Made by a program: the position numbers and the translations under genes. A stretch of 64,000 bases of DNA from Anaerolineaceae bacterium (lineage in GTDB: Bacteria; Chloroflexota; Anaerolineae; Aggregatilineales; Phototrophicaceae): positions 1 through 64,000 of the forward strand of contig NZXX01000002.1 in NCBI GenBank assembly GCA_002702065.1, read 5' to 3'. Positions 8,207 to 17,813 of the stretch are shown here, piece by piece; within the stretch, counting starts at the first letter, position 1; each line of letters opens with the position of its first letter. Under the pieces are notes generated by a model that was given only the letters and a program-made list of their open reading frames with translations, was not told the DNA's origin and ran no database searches.

Positions 8207-9142
8207 ATGCCGAAAATTCATCTGGATACGGACATCGGCGGCGACATGGACGACCTGTGCGCGCTGGCGCTGCTGCTGCGCTGGCCGGGCGTGGAGATTA
8301 CCGGCATCACCACCACCGCTGAGGAACACGGCAGGCGTGCCGGATACGTCCGCTATGTCCTGGACCTGACCGGACGCGGCGACATTCCGCTGGCTGCCGG
8401 GGCGGATCTGGCTGAAGGCTATACGCGCTATGAGTCGCTGGGGTATCCACCGGAGGACGAAAACTGGCCGGAACCCATCGCACCGCAGTCCGGCCCGACC
8501 GACGATGCCGTTGAAGTGCTGCGGCACAGCATCGAACACGGGGCGATCATCGCGGCGGTGGGACCATACACCAATTTAATGCTGCTGGATCGCCAGTATC
8601 CCGGTATTTTGAAGCAGGCGACGGTCGTGCTGATGGGCGGATATGTGTACGCGCCATCCGCCGGATTCCCACAGTGGTCAAATGAGGATGACTGGAACGT
8701 ACAGGTGGATATTCAGGCGGCGCAGCACGTGATGGAACAGGCACGGCCCCTGCTGGTTCCCGTGAGTGTCACCTGCCAGACAGCCCTGCGGCGGTCGGAT
8801 TTACCACGTCTGGCGCAGGCGGGGAAGCTGGGCGACCTGCTGGTGCGGCAGGCTCAGGTGTTTGACCGCACCGAAGGCTTCGCGCAGAAATATGGCGCGG
8901 TGTATGCCGGTTTGCCGGATGACCTCATCAACTTCCATCATGACCCGCTGGCGTGTGCGATTGCGCTGGGCTGGCGCGACGGTGTGGTGATCGAGGACTT
9001 CTCCCTTCGGCTGGAGGTGCGTGACGGCTGGTTGCACGAAACCCCCGACCCGTCTGGCGTTCCGGTGCGGCTGGTGACGGAGATCGACGCGGCGGCATTT
9101 AATGCGTTTTGGTGTGAGATGGTGGGAAGCGCCTCTGGCTAA
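8207..9142 (+). CDS. inosine-uridine-type nucleoside hydrolase
   Basis: 311 residues. It hydrolyses the N-glycosidic bond of a ribonucleoside in a Ca-dependent family. The N-terminus carries the diagnostic metal/ribose site DTDIGGDMDD (residues 7-16). ITTTAEEHGRRAGYVRYVLDL and the C-terminal DLINFHHDPLACAIAL (His/Asp region) fit the IUNH family. The start at 8207 has GAAGGGGA six bases upstream; the ATG at 8201 is an alternative. The length is normal. It stands alone, so purine versus pyrimidine preference cannot be inferred. Confidence 0.9.
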   Translation: MPKIHLDTDIGGDMDDLCALALLLRWPGVEITGITTTAEEHGRRAGYVRYVLDLTGRGDIPLAAGADLAEGYTRYESLGYPPEDENWPEPIAPQSGPTDDAVEVLRHSIEHGAIIAAVGPYTNLMLLDRQYPGILKQATVVLMGGYVYAPSAGFPQWSNEDDWNVQVDIQAAQHVMEQARPLLVPVSVTCQTALRRSDLPRLAQAGKLGDLLVRQAQVFDRTEGFAQKYGAVYAGLPDDLINFHHDPLACAIALGWRDGVVIEDFSLRLEVRDGWLHETPDPSGVPVRLVTEIDAAAFNAFWCEMVGSASG

Positions 9143-9222
9143 AGCCGAGAGGCCAGGCAAAAGATTTTAAGCGCACTGAAGGCGCTGTTTTTAGCCCCCT
9201 CTGGCGGGCTTCAGGTTTTTTG
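9131..9222 (+). terminator. stacked hairpins forming a strong terminator
   Basis: GCCTCTGGCT/AGCCGAGAGGC (9131-9153) overlaps the stop of the nucleoside hydrolase gene. It is followed by AGCGC/GCGCT with TTTTT (9170-9192) and AGCCC/GGGCT with TTTTTT (9193-9221). Two T-runs on the plus strand support termination; little T-run is seen for the converging minus gene. Confidence 0.7.
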
Positions 9223-9237
9223 ATTAGCCGTGTGGCT

Positions 9238-10947
9238 TTAGCCCTCGACGGTTAATGATTGTTCCGAATCGTCGCTGTCTGTCAGGTCATCAGCCGTTTT
9301 GGGTTTTTCCAGCAGGGGCAAGACGGTTCGCAAATATTGATAACCCCACACCAAACCAGCCCCCAGCAGCACCAGCGCAAAGACCAGTGCAGTTGTGTAC
9401 GGCGGAATTGTGCCCAGCATCCAGGGGATAAAGGGAAACAGAAACAACGCCGCGACCACGACGGCAACGCCCGCAATCGGTTTCCAGACCGAGCGAAAAT
9501 TGCGTGCAATATCCCACACCGCAAGGACACTGAGCGGAAGCGCCAGAAAGACGAGCAGCGGCAAACTGACCAGCCCAAGCTCCGCCCACGGTATATCCAG
9601 CGTTGTGCTTTTGCCTTTACTACCGGGCAGCAGCACAATCGTCAGGATGAACCAGGCAACCCAGCCTATGATAAGCAGCGCTTTACGGATTCGTCCGATG
9701 GATTTCTGGCGAATGTACACCGTCGATGTGGTGACCACCAGAAAGGCTATTGCACCAGCAAGCCACAATTCAAAAAACAAAATTTGGGTGATCAGGCTGA
9801 AATCATGCAGGTTCGCTAAAGCATATTCATTCTCTAATCCAACCAATGTAACCCAATGCCACATGCCATCGGCAGCGTTTCGTACCAGCACACCGTCCCA
9901 GCTCATCGCCAGCACCAGATTGCCAGTAGTCTGATCGACTAACCCACTTACTGGGCCGGGGATAAACGTTCGCGTATAGCCATCATAACTACCGTAATCA
10001 TTGGAATAGTGATTGTAGTAACGCCGAACATCCTGTTGCAGTTCAGTGAGCGCATAATCCAGCGTCCACGTCGCGCCGCCATCGGTTGAGCGCTCTATCG
10101 ACTCACCTGCTTGCCAGCGATATTGAATGCGATCGTTGCTGGGGTCTGATACATGGTCGCTCTGGACATCTGAGCAAGCTGCTTCCGGCAATACGAAATT
10201 TTCTTCGAGGCGGTAAGCCCATGTCAGGCCGCCATCTTCGCTGGTGAAAACATTTGACTGGGGCGTGATATTGTAGCTGTCAGGGGCCTCCGGGTTGGCA
10301 TACGTTTCACCATCTGCCGAAGGCTTATATTCTGCAAGGGGGCGATCATCGGTAGTCGTCATCAGCGATGAACCAACCTGACATATGCGCACAATGCCCG
10401 AAGCGCTCCAGTAGTAGATGGGGCCATCGCTCGCCAGTGTTGCGACCAGCGCAAATGCCAAAATCACACTGCCCGCCAATCGAGGCGATCGACTCTGTCG
10501 GGTGGTGGATTGCCAGATCAGCCAGCCGATGAGCAGCGCCGGCAACGTCAGCAGATCACTGGCATCCATGCGTAGTGACCCCTGCCAGCCAATCAGCGTT
10601 TCCCATGCGATGGATGTCAGCGTATGGACCGCCGGAACCGTTTTTGCCAGCCCAAACCACAGCCCAGTTGTCATGAACGAAACCCGCCCGACGATCTGTT
10701 CATGCTGATTGACCCGGCGCGGGATCAGCCACGCGAACACCAGCGCGGCCACGAAGGGCGCAAAGAGCAGCCATGTAAAATCACCCAGCTTGCCGGTGAG
10801 CCATGAGGGATGATTCCAGCGCAGCCAGTGATCGTTGAACAACAGCAGGCCGATTGCCAGGATGCTCAATGGGTGAGTTAGCGAATGGATCGCCCGGTTA
10901 AATGCGCGGTTTGAACGCATGAAGGTCATGAGGTCGTATTTAGGCAT
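9238..10947 (-). CDS. polytopic membrane protein with BNR-type repeats
   Basis: 569 residues from the ATG at 10947, preceded by GCGAGGCTTCT. The N-terminal part has about five membrane segments, then an extracytoplasmic region with two Asp-box motifs (TSEDGGLTW and RSTDGGATW), as in sialidase/BNR beta-propellers. A C-terminal block of about five more helices ends in an acidic tail. Two Asp boxes are too few for a full propeller, so enzyme activity is not implied. It is divergent from htpG across a region with an operator-like palindrome. Function unknown. Confidence 0.65.
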   Translation of the reverse strand: MPKYDLMTFMRSNRAFNRAIHSLTHPLSILAIGLLLFNDHWLRWNHPSWLTGKLGDFTWLLFAPFVAALVFAWLIPRRVNQHEQIVGRVSFMTTGLWFGLAKTVPAVHTLTSIAWETLIGWQGSLRMDASDLLTLPALLIGWLIWQSTTRQSRSPRLAGSVILAFALVATLASDGPIYYWSASGIVRICQVGSSLMTTTDDRPLAEYKPSADGETYANPEAPDSYNITPQSNVFTSEDGGLTWAYRLEENFVLPEAACSDVQSDHVSDPSNDRIQYRWQAGESIERSTDGGATWTLDYALTELQQDVRRYYNHYSNDYGSYDGYTRTFIPGPVSGLVDQTTGNLVLAMSWDGVLVRNAADGMWHWVTLVGLENEYALANLHDFSLITQILFFELWLAGAIAFLVVTTSTVYIRQKSIGRIRKALLIIGWVAWFILTIVLLPGSKGKSTTLDIPWAELGLVSLPLLVFLALPLSVLAVWDIARNFRSVWKPIAGVAVVVAALFLFPFIPWMLGTIPPYTTALVFALVLLGAGLVWGYQYLRTVLPLLEKPKTADDLTDSDDSEQSLTVEG

Positions 10948-11014
10948 AGAAGCCTCGCTGTTTTGGTGAATCAGAAAATGCGTATAGCCTGATGTTATCA
11001 TTCACAGTATTCAT

Positions 11015-11045
11015 CACTTAAGTGCCTAGAACAAGCACTTAGGTG
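11015..11045. promoter_or_regulatory. CIRCE-like operator between divergent genes
   Basis: CACTTAAGTGC, 9-nt spacer, GCACTTAGGTG: 11-nt arms with one mismatch, in the arm-N9-arm layout of the HrcA operator CIRCE, though the arm sequence is not the CIRCE consensus. Equally, it is two copies of the near-palindrome CACTTARGTG spaced 21 bp (two helical turns). It lies 106 bp before htpG and 68 bp before the divergent gene. Confidence 0.6.
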
Positions 11046-11150
11046 CGGGTGTTTATTTTGTTCTTATGGATGTATGCTAAATAGATTGTGAAACCCATGT
11101 GGGTCCATCTGCATACAAAATAAAACCATCTTCAACAGGAGTGACGGGCG

Positions 11151-13148
11151 ATGTCCGAAACCTTTGCCTTTAAGGCCGAAATCAAACAATTACTCGATAT
11201 TCTGGTGCATTCGCTGTACACCGAGCGCGAAATCTTCCTGCGGGAACTGATCTCGAATGCGTCGGATGCGCTCAACCGCGTGCAGTTCGAGCAGCTGACC
11301 AATCATGACGTGCTCGACCCGGAAGCGGAACTCAAAATCACCCTGACGCCGGACGAAGAAGCGGGTACGCTGACGATTAGCGACACGGGTATCGGCATGA
11401 CCGCCGCCGATATGGAGCAGAACCTGGGTGTGATCGCGCACAGCGGGGCGAAGGCCTTCATCGATGCCATGCGCGAGGCCAAGAACGGCAAATCGGCCCA
11501 GGATGTCATCGGTCAGTTTGGCGTGGGCTTCTACTCGGTGTTCATGGTGGCGGATAAAGTGCGCGTGGTGTCGCGCTCGTATCAGAAGGACGAACGCGCC
11601 TGGGCGTGGGAATCCGGCGGGGATGACACGTTCACCATTGAGGAAGCCGAACGCGACCAGCGGGGCACCGACATCATCATCTACCTGAAGGAAGATGCCA
11701 AGGAATTCGCGCAGGAATATACGCTGAAGGACATTATCCGGCGGCATTCGGATTACATCGCCTTCCCCATCTACATCGGTGAGGAAGAAGAACCCAGCAA
11801 CAAACAGATCGCGCTGTGGCGGCAGAACCCCAAGGACATCACCGAGGAGCAGTATCAGGACTTCTACAAGATGCTGACCTTCGACTTCGAGGGGCCGCAG
11901 CATCATATGCACATCCGCGCCGATGTGCCGCTGCAATTTTATGCGCTGCTGTTTATCCCCGGTTCCGCCGAGCAGAATATGTTCAGCCAGCGCAAGGAAC
12001 CCGGCCTCAAGCTGTATGCGCGCAAAGTGCTGATTCAGGAATACTGTACCGACCTGCTGCCGGAATATTTGCAGTTTGTGCAGGGCGTGGTCGACAGCGA
12101 AGACCTGCCGCTGAGTGTCAGCCGCGAGAGTGTGCAGGCCACCCGTGTGATGGCGAACCTGAAAAAGACGCTGACCACCCGCGTCCTCAGCGAACTGAAG
12201 CGCATGGCGAAAAACGACACTGAGAAATATATCGAGGTGTTCGAGAGCTTCGGGCGTTTCCTCAAGCAGGGCGTCACCGTCAGCCCGGAAGACCGCAGCG
12301 ACCTCGAAAAACTGCTGTACTTCAACTCGACCCGCGATGATGACCGCGACCAGTGGCACACCTTGCAGGATTACGTCGACCGTATGGTCGAGAATCAGGA
12401 CGATATTTACTACATCATCGGCGATGATTTCCACAGCGCCCGGCGCAGCCCGCATCTCGAACCCTTCCGGCGGCGCGGCATCGAAGTACTGTATTTTACC
12501 GACCCGCTGGATTCGTTCATGGTGATGGGCCTGACGGAGTACGACGGGCACAAGCTGCGCAATGTCGACGAAGCGGACATTGACCTGACGGACATCGGTC
12601 AGGCGCAGGATGAAGCCGATGACGCCGAGCAGGAACCGGTGGCCGAGGGTGATTTTGGCACGCTGGTAGCCCGCTTCAAGGCGGTGCTGGGGGACCGCGT
12701 GAAGGACGTGCGCGAAAGCAAGTCCCTTGTCGGCAGTGCGGCGCGGCTGGTCAGCGGCGACAGCAGTAGCAACCGCAACATGTTCCGAATCAACCGCCTG
12801 CTGGATAAAGAGTACGAACTGCCGGTCAAGACGCTCGAACTGAACCCGCGTCACCCGCTGATCCACAACCTGACCGGGATGCTGGGCAGCGGCGACCCGC
12901 GTATGGTCGACGTGGTGATCGAGCAGTTGTTCGAAACGGCGCTGTTGCAGGACGGCATTCACCCGGACCCCGCGGCCATGTCCGACCGGCTGCTGGTGTT
13001 GATGCAGGCCGCTACGGGGACGCCGCTGGACCGCCTGAACCTCAACGCGGTGACGCCGGTAGTTGCCCCTGCCGCCGAGGATGAAGGCGTTGTCGAGGGT
13101 GTCGTTGTGGATGCGGATGACGACGCCGAAGCCACCGACGACGATTAA
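11151..13148 (+). CDS. htpG: chaperone protein HtpG (bacterial Hsp90)
   Basis: 665 residues; an ATP-dependent dimeric chaperone of the cytoplasm. The N-terminal GHKL ATPase shows RELISNASDALNRV, DTGIGM and GQFGVGFYSVFMVAD. The middle domain carries SRESVQA, and the C-terminal dimerisation domain ends with NPRHPLIHNL. The protein is about 30-40 residues longer than usual because of a highly acidic C-terminal tail (VVDADDDAEATDDD). GGAGTGACGGGCG precedes the ATG. Control through the palindrome at 11015-11045 is plausible. Confidence 0.97.
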   Translation: MSETFAFKAEIKQLLDILVHSLYTEREIFLRELISNASDALNRVQFEQLTNHDVLDPEAELKITLTPDEEAGTLTISDTGIGMTAADMEQNLGVIAHSGAKAFIDAMREAKNGKSAQDVIGQFGVGFYSVFMVADKVRVVSRSYQKDERAWAWESGGDDTFTIEEAERDQRGTDIIIYLKEDAKEFAQEYTLKDIIRRHSDYIAFPIYIGEEEEPSNKQIALWRQNPKDITEEQYQDFYKMLTFDFEGPQHHMHIRADVPLQFYALLFIPGSAEQNMFSQRKEPGLKLYARKVLIQEYCTDLLPEYLQFVQGVVDSEDLPLSVSRESVQATRVMANLKKTLTTRVLSELKRMAKNDTEKYIEVFESFGRFLKQGVTVSPEDRSDLEKLLYFNSTRDDDRDQWHTLQDYVDRMVENQDDIYYIIGDDFHSARRSPHLEPFRRRGIEVLYFTDPLDSFMVMGLTEYDGHKLRNVDEADIDLTDIGQAQDEADDAEQEPVAEGDFGTLVARFKAVLGDRVKDVRESKSLVGSAARLVSGDSSSNRNMFRINRLLDKEYELPVKTLELNPRHPLIHNLTGMLGSGDPRMVDVVIEQLFETALLQDGIHPDPAAMSDRLLVLMQAATGTPLDRLNLNAVTPVVAPAAEDEGVVEGVVVDADDDAEATDDD

Positions 13149-13180
13149 CCACTCAAGACCTGCTTTTTGTCACTTATGCT

Positions 13181-13210
13181 ACAGCCTGCTTACCAGCGGG
13201 CTGTTTCTTT
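13181..13210 (+). terminator. Rho-independent terminator of htpG
   Basis: ACAGCCTGC, 6-nt loop, GCGGGCTGT followed by TTCTTT. The 9-bp stem has one G-T pair and lies 32 bp after the htpG stop. Confidence 0.7.
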
Positions 13211-13355
13211 AATTGTTGAAAGATAGATGTTTCACCTCATCGCAATGCATCCGCTATTCATTTTACAGAAGAAATTCACACACGATTGCTTGATTTTGCG
13301 CTACCCTGTCCAGTAGGATTTATTTGTGTATAAAGTATCCGAACGTGATTTAACT

Positions 13356-14444
13356 ATGGTAAAAATTCTGGTCATTGACGACGAAAGCACCCTGCGTCAG
13401 ACCATCACAGCGATCCTTGATTATGCGGGTTATGACGTCATCAACGCGGCGGATGGTCATGCTGGCGTCCAGATGGCGCGCGAACATCTGCCCGACCTGA
13501 TCGTCTCCGATATTGTGATGCCGGGGCTGGATGGCTATGGTTTGCTGACCAAGCTGCGCGAGAACCCCATGACGGATACGATTCCGGTGATCTTCGTCAC
13601 GGCGCTGGCCGACCGGGATGCCATGCGGCAGGGGATGTCGCTGGGGGCGGATGACTACCTGATCAAGCCCTTCGAACCGGCTGATCTGCTGGATACCGTC
13701 GAAATCCGGCTGCGGCGTCAGGCCTTGCTCAGCCAGAAACACGACTCCACCCTCAAGAATCTGCGCAAGAACATTATTTATGCACTGCCGCACGAGATGC
13801 GCACCCCGCTGCATCTGATCTTGGGGTTTGCCCAGATCCTCGAAATGTATCATGACTCGGTGCCTGTCGAAGATGTGTTACAGGCCAGTCAGGCGATTAT
13901 CACCGCAGGCAGACGGCTGGAGCATCTGATCGAAAATTACCTGGCCTATGCCCAGATGGAAGTCATCTCAGGCGATCCTGAAGAAATGCAGGCGCTGCGC
14001 AACCACATGACCTCTGACCCCGACCGCGTGATTCATGATGCGGCGCAGATGCAGGCCGAAATCCATCATCGGGTGGGTGATCTGCGGTTTGACCTGTGCA
14101 AACGGTCCCTGCATATCGCCGAGGAAAGCCTGTCCAAGATTGTGTCCGAAGTGGTGGACAACGCGTTCAAGTTCTCCGAGCCGGGCCAGTTGGTGCGCGT
14201 ATACAGCGTCATCGATCAGGACTGCTTTGTGCTCAACGTCGCTGACAAAGGACGCGGCATGAGCCCGAAAGACATCGAATCGATTGGTGCGTACATGCAG
14301 TTTGAGCGTGCCCTGTTCGAACAGCAGGGTTTGGGGCTTGGCCTGGCGCTGGTTTACCGTCTGGCGGAACTGCATGGTGGTTCAGTCCATGTCGAAAGCA
14401 AGCCCGACCGCGGTACGCATATTCAGATGTATCTGCCTCTCTAA
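13356..14444 (+). CDS. hybrid response regulator/histidine kinase
   Basis: 362 residues from ATG 13356 (a GTG at 13326 adds ten). An N-terminal receiver domain (~2-118) has the acidic pair DDE at 7-9, phosphorylatable Asp52 (VSDIVMPG) and Lys in YLIKPF. Next comes a HisKA-like segment with His146 in HEMRTPL. The HATPase domain (~240-360) shows DNAFKFS, DKGRGM and GLGLALVYRL. It lacks a sensor domain, so input must arrive through phosphorylation of the receiver by another kinase or a partner. It stands alone between htpG and a glycosyltransferase gene. Confidence 0.9.
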   Translation: MVKILVIDDESTLRQTITAILDYAGYDVINAADGHAGVQMAREHLPDLIVSDIVMPGLDGYGLLTKLRENPMTDTIPVIFVTALADRDAMRQGMSLGADDYLIKPFEPADLLDTVEIRLRRQALLSQKHDSTLKNLRKNIIYALPHEMRTPLHLILGFAQILEMYHDSVPVEDVLQASQAIITAGRRLEHLIENYLAYAQMEVISGDPEEMQALRNHMTSDPDRVIHDAAQMQAEIHHRVGDLRFDLCKRSLHIAEESLSKIVSEVVDNAFKFSEPGQLVRVYSVIDQDCFVLNVADKGRGMSPKDIESIGAYMQFERALFEQQGLGLGLALVYRLAELHGGSVHVESKPDRGTHIQMYLPL

Positions 14445-14476
14445 CGGCCTTCATCCTCTGGTCTGCGGTCATCTTC

Positions 14477-14485
14477 TGCTATGAT
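14477..14485 (+). promoter_or_regulatory. extended -10 promoter for the PMT-type glycosyltransferase
   Basis: TGCTATGAT, preceded by TTC exactly as in the promoter at 5077. It lies 12 bp before the first possible ATG, so the leader is very short. Confidence 0.45.
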
Positions 14486-14497
14486 TGCAGCCGCAAA

Positions 14498-15970
14498 ATG
14501 AGGATGAAGCACCCCATGTCCAGAAAATATCTTGCCGGGATGATCAGCCTGCTGCTGGTTTTTTTTGCCACGCGCCTGATCGCCATTGATCAGTTCCCCA
14601 TGTTTACCGACGAAGCCTTCCATATCCGTTTCGCGCGCAACGTTGTTGATAAGGGTGTGCTGTCGAACGCGGAGGAAGGGCGTCAGCTGACGATCTGGCT
14701 GTACACGCTGGTGCAGGCCGATCAGAACGCCGCGATTTTTGTCGCTCGTGCGGCGACGTTGCTCACACTGCTGCCCGGTCTGGCGGCGCTGATAGCAAGC
14801 GGCTGGCGGCTGGCGGGGTTGTGGGGGGCGCTGTTTACCGGCCTGCTGCTTCAGTTCAGCGTTTATCACATGTTCTTCGAGCGCATGGCGCTGGCCGATC
14901 CGGTGTCGGCGTCGGCGTTGAGCGTGGCCCTCTACCTGACTATCCGGCGTGGCGGTTTACGCGGTGCGCTGCTGACTGCCATGATGCTGTTTATTGCCTT
15001 TGCCGCGAAAGTTTCGGCGCTGCCTTTTGTGGCACTGCCGCTGGCAGGGGCAGTGTTCCGGCGTCCGGCGGGCCAGTCATGGCGGCAGTCACTGGGCTGG
15101 GCCGGGCTGGCGATGGGCACCGGTGGCCTGCTGATCGCCGGGTTTTCGGCGGTGCTGATCTGGCAGCAGCACGACCCCTTTTTCTACCTGCTGCGCGGCA
15201 CCGGTGAATCCAGCGATGGGTTGATGGCGCTGCTGCTGACGCGGATACCCTCGAATATTCAAAGTACGTTGGTCAATCTGTCCGGTTTCCTTGGTGTTCA
15301 TGGGCTGTTATTGCTGGGTGTGGCGCTGCTGGTGCTGGTGCTGCGCCGACGCTGGTTTTTGCCAGTGCTGGTTGCCGGGTCGATGGCCATTTTCTGGTTG
15401 AACAACCGCCCGGATACGCGCCACCTGATTATCCCGGTCAATATCGCGCTGCTGGCCGGGGGTGTGGTGCTGGCTGATCTGGCGCGGGGACGTTCGCGCC
15501 TGTGGCAGCGGGGGCTGGTGGTGCTTGTGATTGTGATGGGGCTGCTGACGTGGCTGCCTTTCAGCCTGACCCTCAATTCTGACCCGGCGGCGCTGTCATT
15601 TATTGGCTGGAACGATTATCACCAGTACATCGCCTCAGAGGGTTCAGGCAGTGGGCTGGCTGAAGTTGCCGATGTGCTGGCCGGTTATCAGCCGCAGCAG
15701 GTATTGGGCCTGTTCGCCAACTGCTGGGCGCTGGAATACATGGCGGCGGATCAACTGCCCATCACCTGCCCGCGCGTGAACCCCAATGGCAGCGACGTAC
15801 CAGCCCTGACTCAGCTGTTGCATGACAGCCGCGCTGAGGGTGTGTATGCGGTGCTGGAGACGATTGCCTATGTCCCAGCCGAGTCGCCGGGGCGTCTGGT
15901 GGCGACCATCGAGCGCCCGGCCAATGGCCCGCAGCTGCGCATTTACGACCTCTCGCCCGACACAGGTTAG
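14498..15970 (+). CDS. PMT/ArnT-type (GT-C) membrane glycosyltransferase
   Basis: 490 residues with about eleven to twelve membrane helices and the GT-C signature acidic motif TDEAFH in the first outer loop (~37-42). This matches the family of polyprenyl-phosphate-sugar dependent transferases (GT39/GT83-like, PMT_2). The product would glycosylate a lipid or protein outside the membrane. A soluble C-terminal segment (~380-490) follows. ATGs at 14504 and 14516 are alternative starts; the latter follows AGGA by 11 bp. The acceptor cannot be told from context. Confidence 0.75.
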   Translation: MRMKHPMSRKYLAGMISLLLVFFATRLIAIDQFPMFTDEAFHIRFARNVVDKGVLSNAEEGRQLTIWLYTLVQADQNAAIFVARAATLLTLLPGLAALIASGWRLAGLWGALFTGLLLQFSVYHMFFERMALADPVSASALSVALYLTIRRGGLRGALLTAMMLFIAFAAKVSALPFVALPLAGAVFRRPAGQSWRQSLGWAGLAMGTGGLLIAGFSAVLIWQQHDPFFYLLRGTGESSDGLMALLLTRIPSNIQSTLVNLSGFLGVHGLLLLGVALLVLVLRRRWFLPVLVAGSMAIFWLNNRPDTRHLIIPVNIALLAGGVVLADLARGRSRLWQRGLVVLVIVMGLLTWLPFSLTLNSDPAALSFIGWNDYHQYIASEGSGSGLAEVADVLAGYQPQQVLGLFANCWALEYMAADQLPITCPRVNPNGSDVPALTQLLHDSRAEGVYAVLETIAYVPAESPGRLVATIERPANGPQLRIYDLSPDTG

Positions 15971-15985
15971 AAAGCGCGTTATAAT
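15957..15985 (+). promoter_or_regulatory. promoter of the Gld-like ABC operon
   Basis: CCGACA, 17-bp spacer, TATAAT: a perfect -10 with four of six -35 bases. It overlaps the end of the upstream glycosyltransferase gene and lies about 110 bp before the ATPase start. The leader contains a TTTTTTTT tract near 16013-16021. Confidence 0.55.
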
Positions 15986-16094
15986 GCGCGTTTGTGTTAA
16001 GCGTTAGCTCAGCTTTTTTTTATAAAATTCTGATGCGTCAGCGTTAGTCTCGTGCCGGTTCTTCGTCTGACTTGCGCAGAAGAAGGGAAAAAGA

Positions 16095-17078
16095 ATGATT
16101 GAAGTCGAAAATCTGACGAAACGTTACGGCAATGTCACGGCGGTAGACTCTATTTCGTTTGTTGCCAAGCCGGGTCAGGTGACGGGTTTCCTGGGGCCGA
16201 ACGGCGCCGGTAAGACCACGACCATGCGTATCCTGACCGGCTTTATGCCACCGACCTCTGGACGGGCGCTGGTGGCAGGTCATGATGTTTTTGACAACAG
16301 TATTGAAGTGCGCAAGCGGGTGGGCTATCTGCCGGAAAATGTCCCCCTGTACCGCGATATGACGGCGCTTGGCTATCTGATGTATATTGCCGAAATTCGC
16401 GGGCTGCGTGACCGGCGCAAAAAAGCGATGGAGGCGCTGGAGCGGGTGCGGCTGGCAGACCGGGCCAACAGTCGTATTCGTACGCTGTCCAAGGGGATGC
16501 GCCAGCGTGTCGGGCTGGCTATGGCGCTGACCCATGACCCCGAAGTGCTGATTCTGGATGAACCAACCATCGGCCTGGACCCCTTTCAGGTGTTGGAACT
16601 GCGTGACCTGGTCAAGGAACTGGGCCGGCATCATACCGTGCTGTTCAGCACCCACATTCTTTCCGAAGCGGACCAGGTGTGCGATAACGTCGTCATCATC
16701 AATCGCGGGCACATCATCGCGCAGGGATCGCCGGTCGAACTGCGCAGCCAACTGGAGCGCGGCCAGCCGATTATTGTGCGTGTGAATGCGCCTATCGAGA
16801 CGGTGCTGCCGGTGGTCGAAACGCTGCCGGACGTCGCCCGTGCCGAAGCGACACAGGATGGTATCCGCGTGTTTCCGGCCAGCGCGCAGATTGACCCGCG
16901 CCCCGTTATTGCCCGTGCGGTGGCGGATCATGGGTGGGATCTGGTCGAGCTGCGGTCCGTCGCGGTGACGCTGGAAGACATTTTCCTCGAGGTGGCCGGG
17001 GCAGACCACAGCGCCGCATCCGACCCGAATCCCGAATTGACCGAACAACCATTGGAAGGCGAGGCTGCGCATGAGTAA
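16095..17078 (+). CDS. ABC transporter ATP-binding protein (GldA/NatA-like)
   Basis: 327 residues. The nucleotide-binding domain shows Walker A GPNGAGKT (34-41), signature LSKGMRQR (131-138), Walker B VLILDE (151-156) and the H-loop in STHILSEAD. A ~100-residue C-terminal extension resembles DUF4162-type tails of ABC-2 exporters. AAGGGAAAAAG precedes the ATG. The 3' end overlaps the permease gene by 8 bp. It powers the ABC-2 complex encoded next. Confidence 0.93.
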   Translation: MIEVENLTKRYGNVTAVDSISFVAKPGQVTGFLGPNGAGKTTTMRILTGFMPPTSGRALVAGHDVFDNSIEVRKRVGYLPENVPLYRDMTALGYLMYIAEIRGLRDRRKKAMEALERVRLADRANSRIRTLSKGMRQRVGLAMALTHDPEVLILDEPTIGLDPFQVLELRDLVKELGRHHTVLFSTHILSEADQVCDNVVIINRGHIIAQGSPVELRSQLERGQPIIVRVNAPIETVLPVVETLPDVARAEATQDGIRVFPASAQIDPRPVIARAVADHGWDLVELRSVAVTLEDIFLEVAGADHSAASDPNPELTEQPLEGEAAHE

Positions 17079-17811
17079 AGTTATCGCGGTGTTCAAGCGC
17101 GAGGTGGGTTTGTATTTCCGCTCGCCGATTGCGTATGCCATTTCCTTTGCGCTGCTGCTGTTTCTGAGCGTGCTGTTCAACAGCTTTATCACGCAGGCCA
17201 ACGGCACCTTCCCGGCTGATCCCGGTTTTGCGCCGAACCTGCTCACGTTTCTCATGTTTCTGATCGCGCCGCTGCTGACCATGCGCCTGATCGCCGAAGA
17301 AAGCCGCGAGGGCACGCTCGAAGTGCTGATGACCCTGCCGATGAGCGAAGCTCATTTCATCGTGGGCAAGTTTCTGGCGGCCTGGGCGTACTTCACGGTG
17401 CTGCTGCTGCTGTCGGTGGTGTACTACTTCCTGCTGACACTGGTCGGCATCCCGGATCAGGGTGTCGCGTTTGGCGCGTATCTGGGAGCATGGCTGTATG
17501 GCGGGGCGGTGCTGGCCATCGCCATGATCTGGTCGGCCATCACCGAAGATCAGATCGTCGCGGCCTTCCTGGGCGCAGCCACCATTCTGGTGCTGTATCT
17601 GGCGGAGTTCGCCGCGATCTGGATTTCCGGCCAGCAGACTTTGTCCGGTGTTGCGGACTTTGTACGCGAGCTGGGCTTGCAGGCGCATTTTGGCGCTACG
17701 CTGGCGCAAGGCATTATCCGCGCGGAAGACATCGTTTACTTCGTGTTTGTCATCATCGGCGCGCTGTTCATCACGACGCGTCTGGTCGAAACCCGACGTT
17801 GGAGGGCGTAA
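17071..17811 (+). CDS. ABC-2 type permease (GldF-like)
   Basis: 246 residues with about six membrane helices. The N-terminus AVFKREVGLYFRSPIAY and the loop RLIAEESREGTLEVLMTLPMS are characteristic of ABC-2 permeases of the GldF/NosY type. It overlaps the ATPase gene and ends 2 bp before the GldG-like gene, so the three are one operon. In Bacteroidota the homologous proteins support gliding; gliding is not implied here. Confidence 0.9.
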   Translation: MSKVIAVFKREVGLYFRSPIAYAISFALLLFLSVLFNSFITQANGTFPADPGFAPNLLTFLMFLIAPLLTMRLIAEESREGTLEVLMTLPMSEAHFIVGKFLAAWAYFTVLLLLSVVYYFLLTLVGIPDQGVAFGAYLGAWLYGGAVLAIAMIWSAITEDQIVAAFLGAATILVLYLAEFAAIWISGQQTLSGVADFVRELGLQAHFGATLAQGIIRAEDIVYFVFVIIGALFITTRLVETRRWRA

Positions 17812-17813
17812 TC

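Noticed and set aside
11190..12962. A 590-codon open frame antisense to htpG
   Set aside because: It mirrors codon bias of a highly conserved gene; its product shows no family features and htpG is certain.
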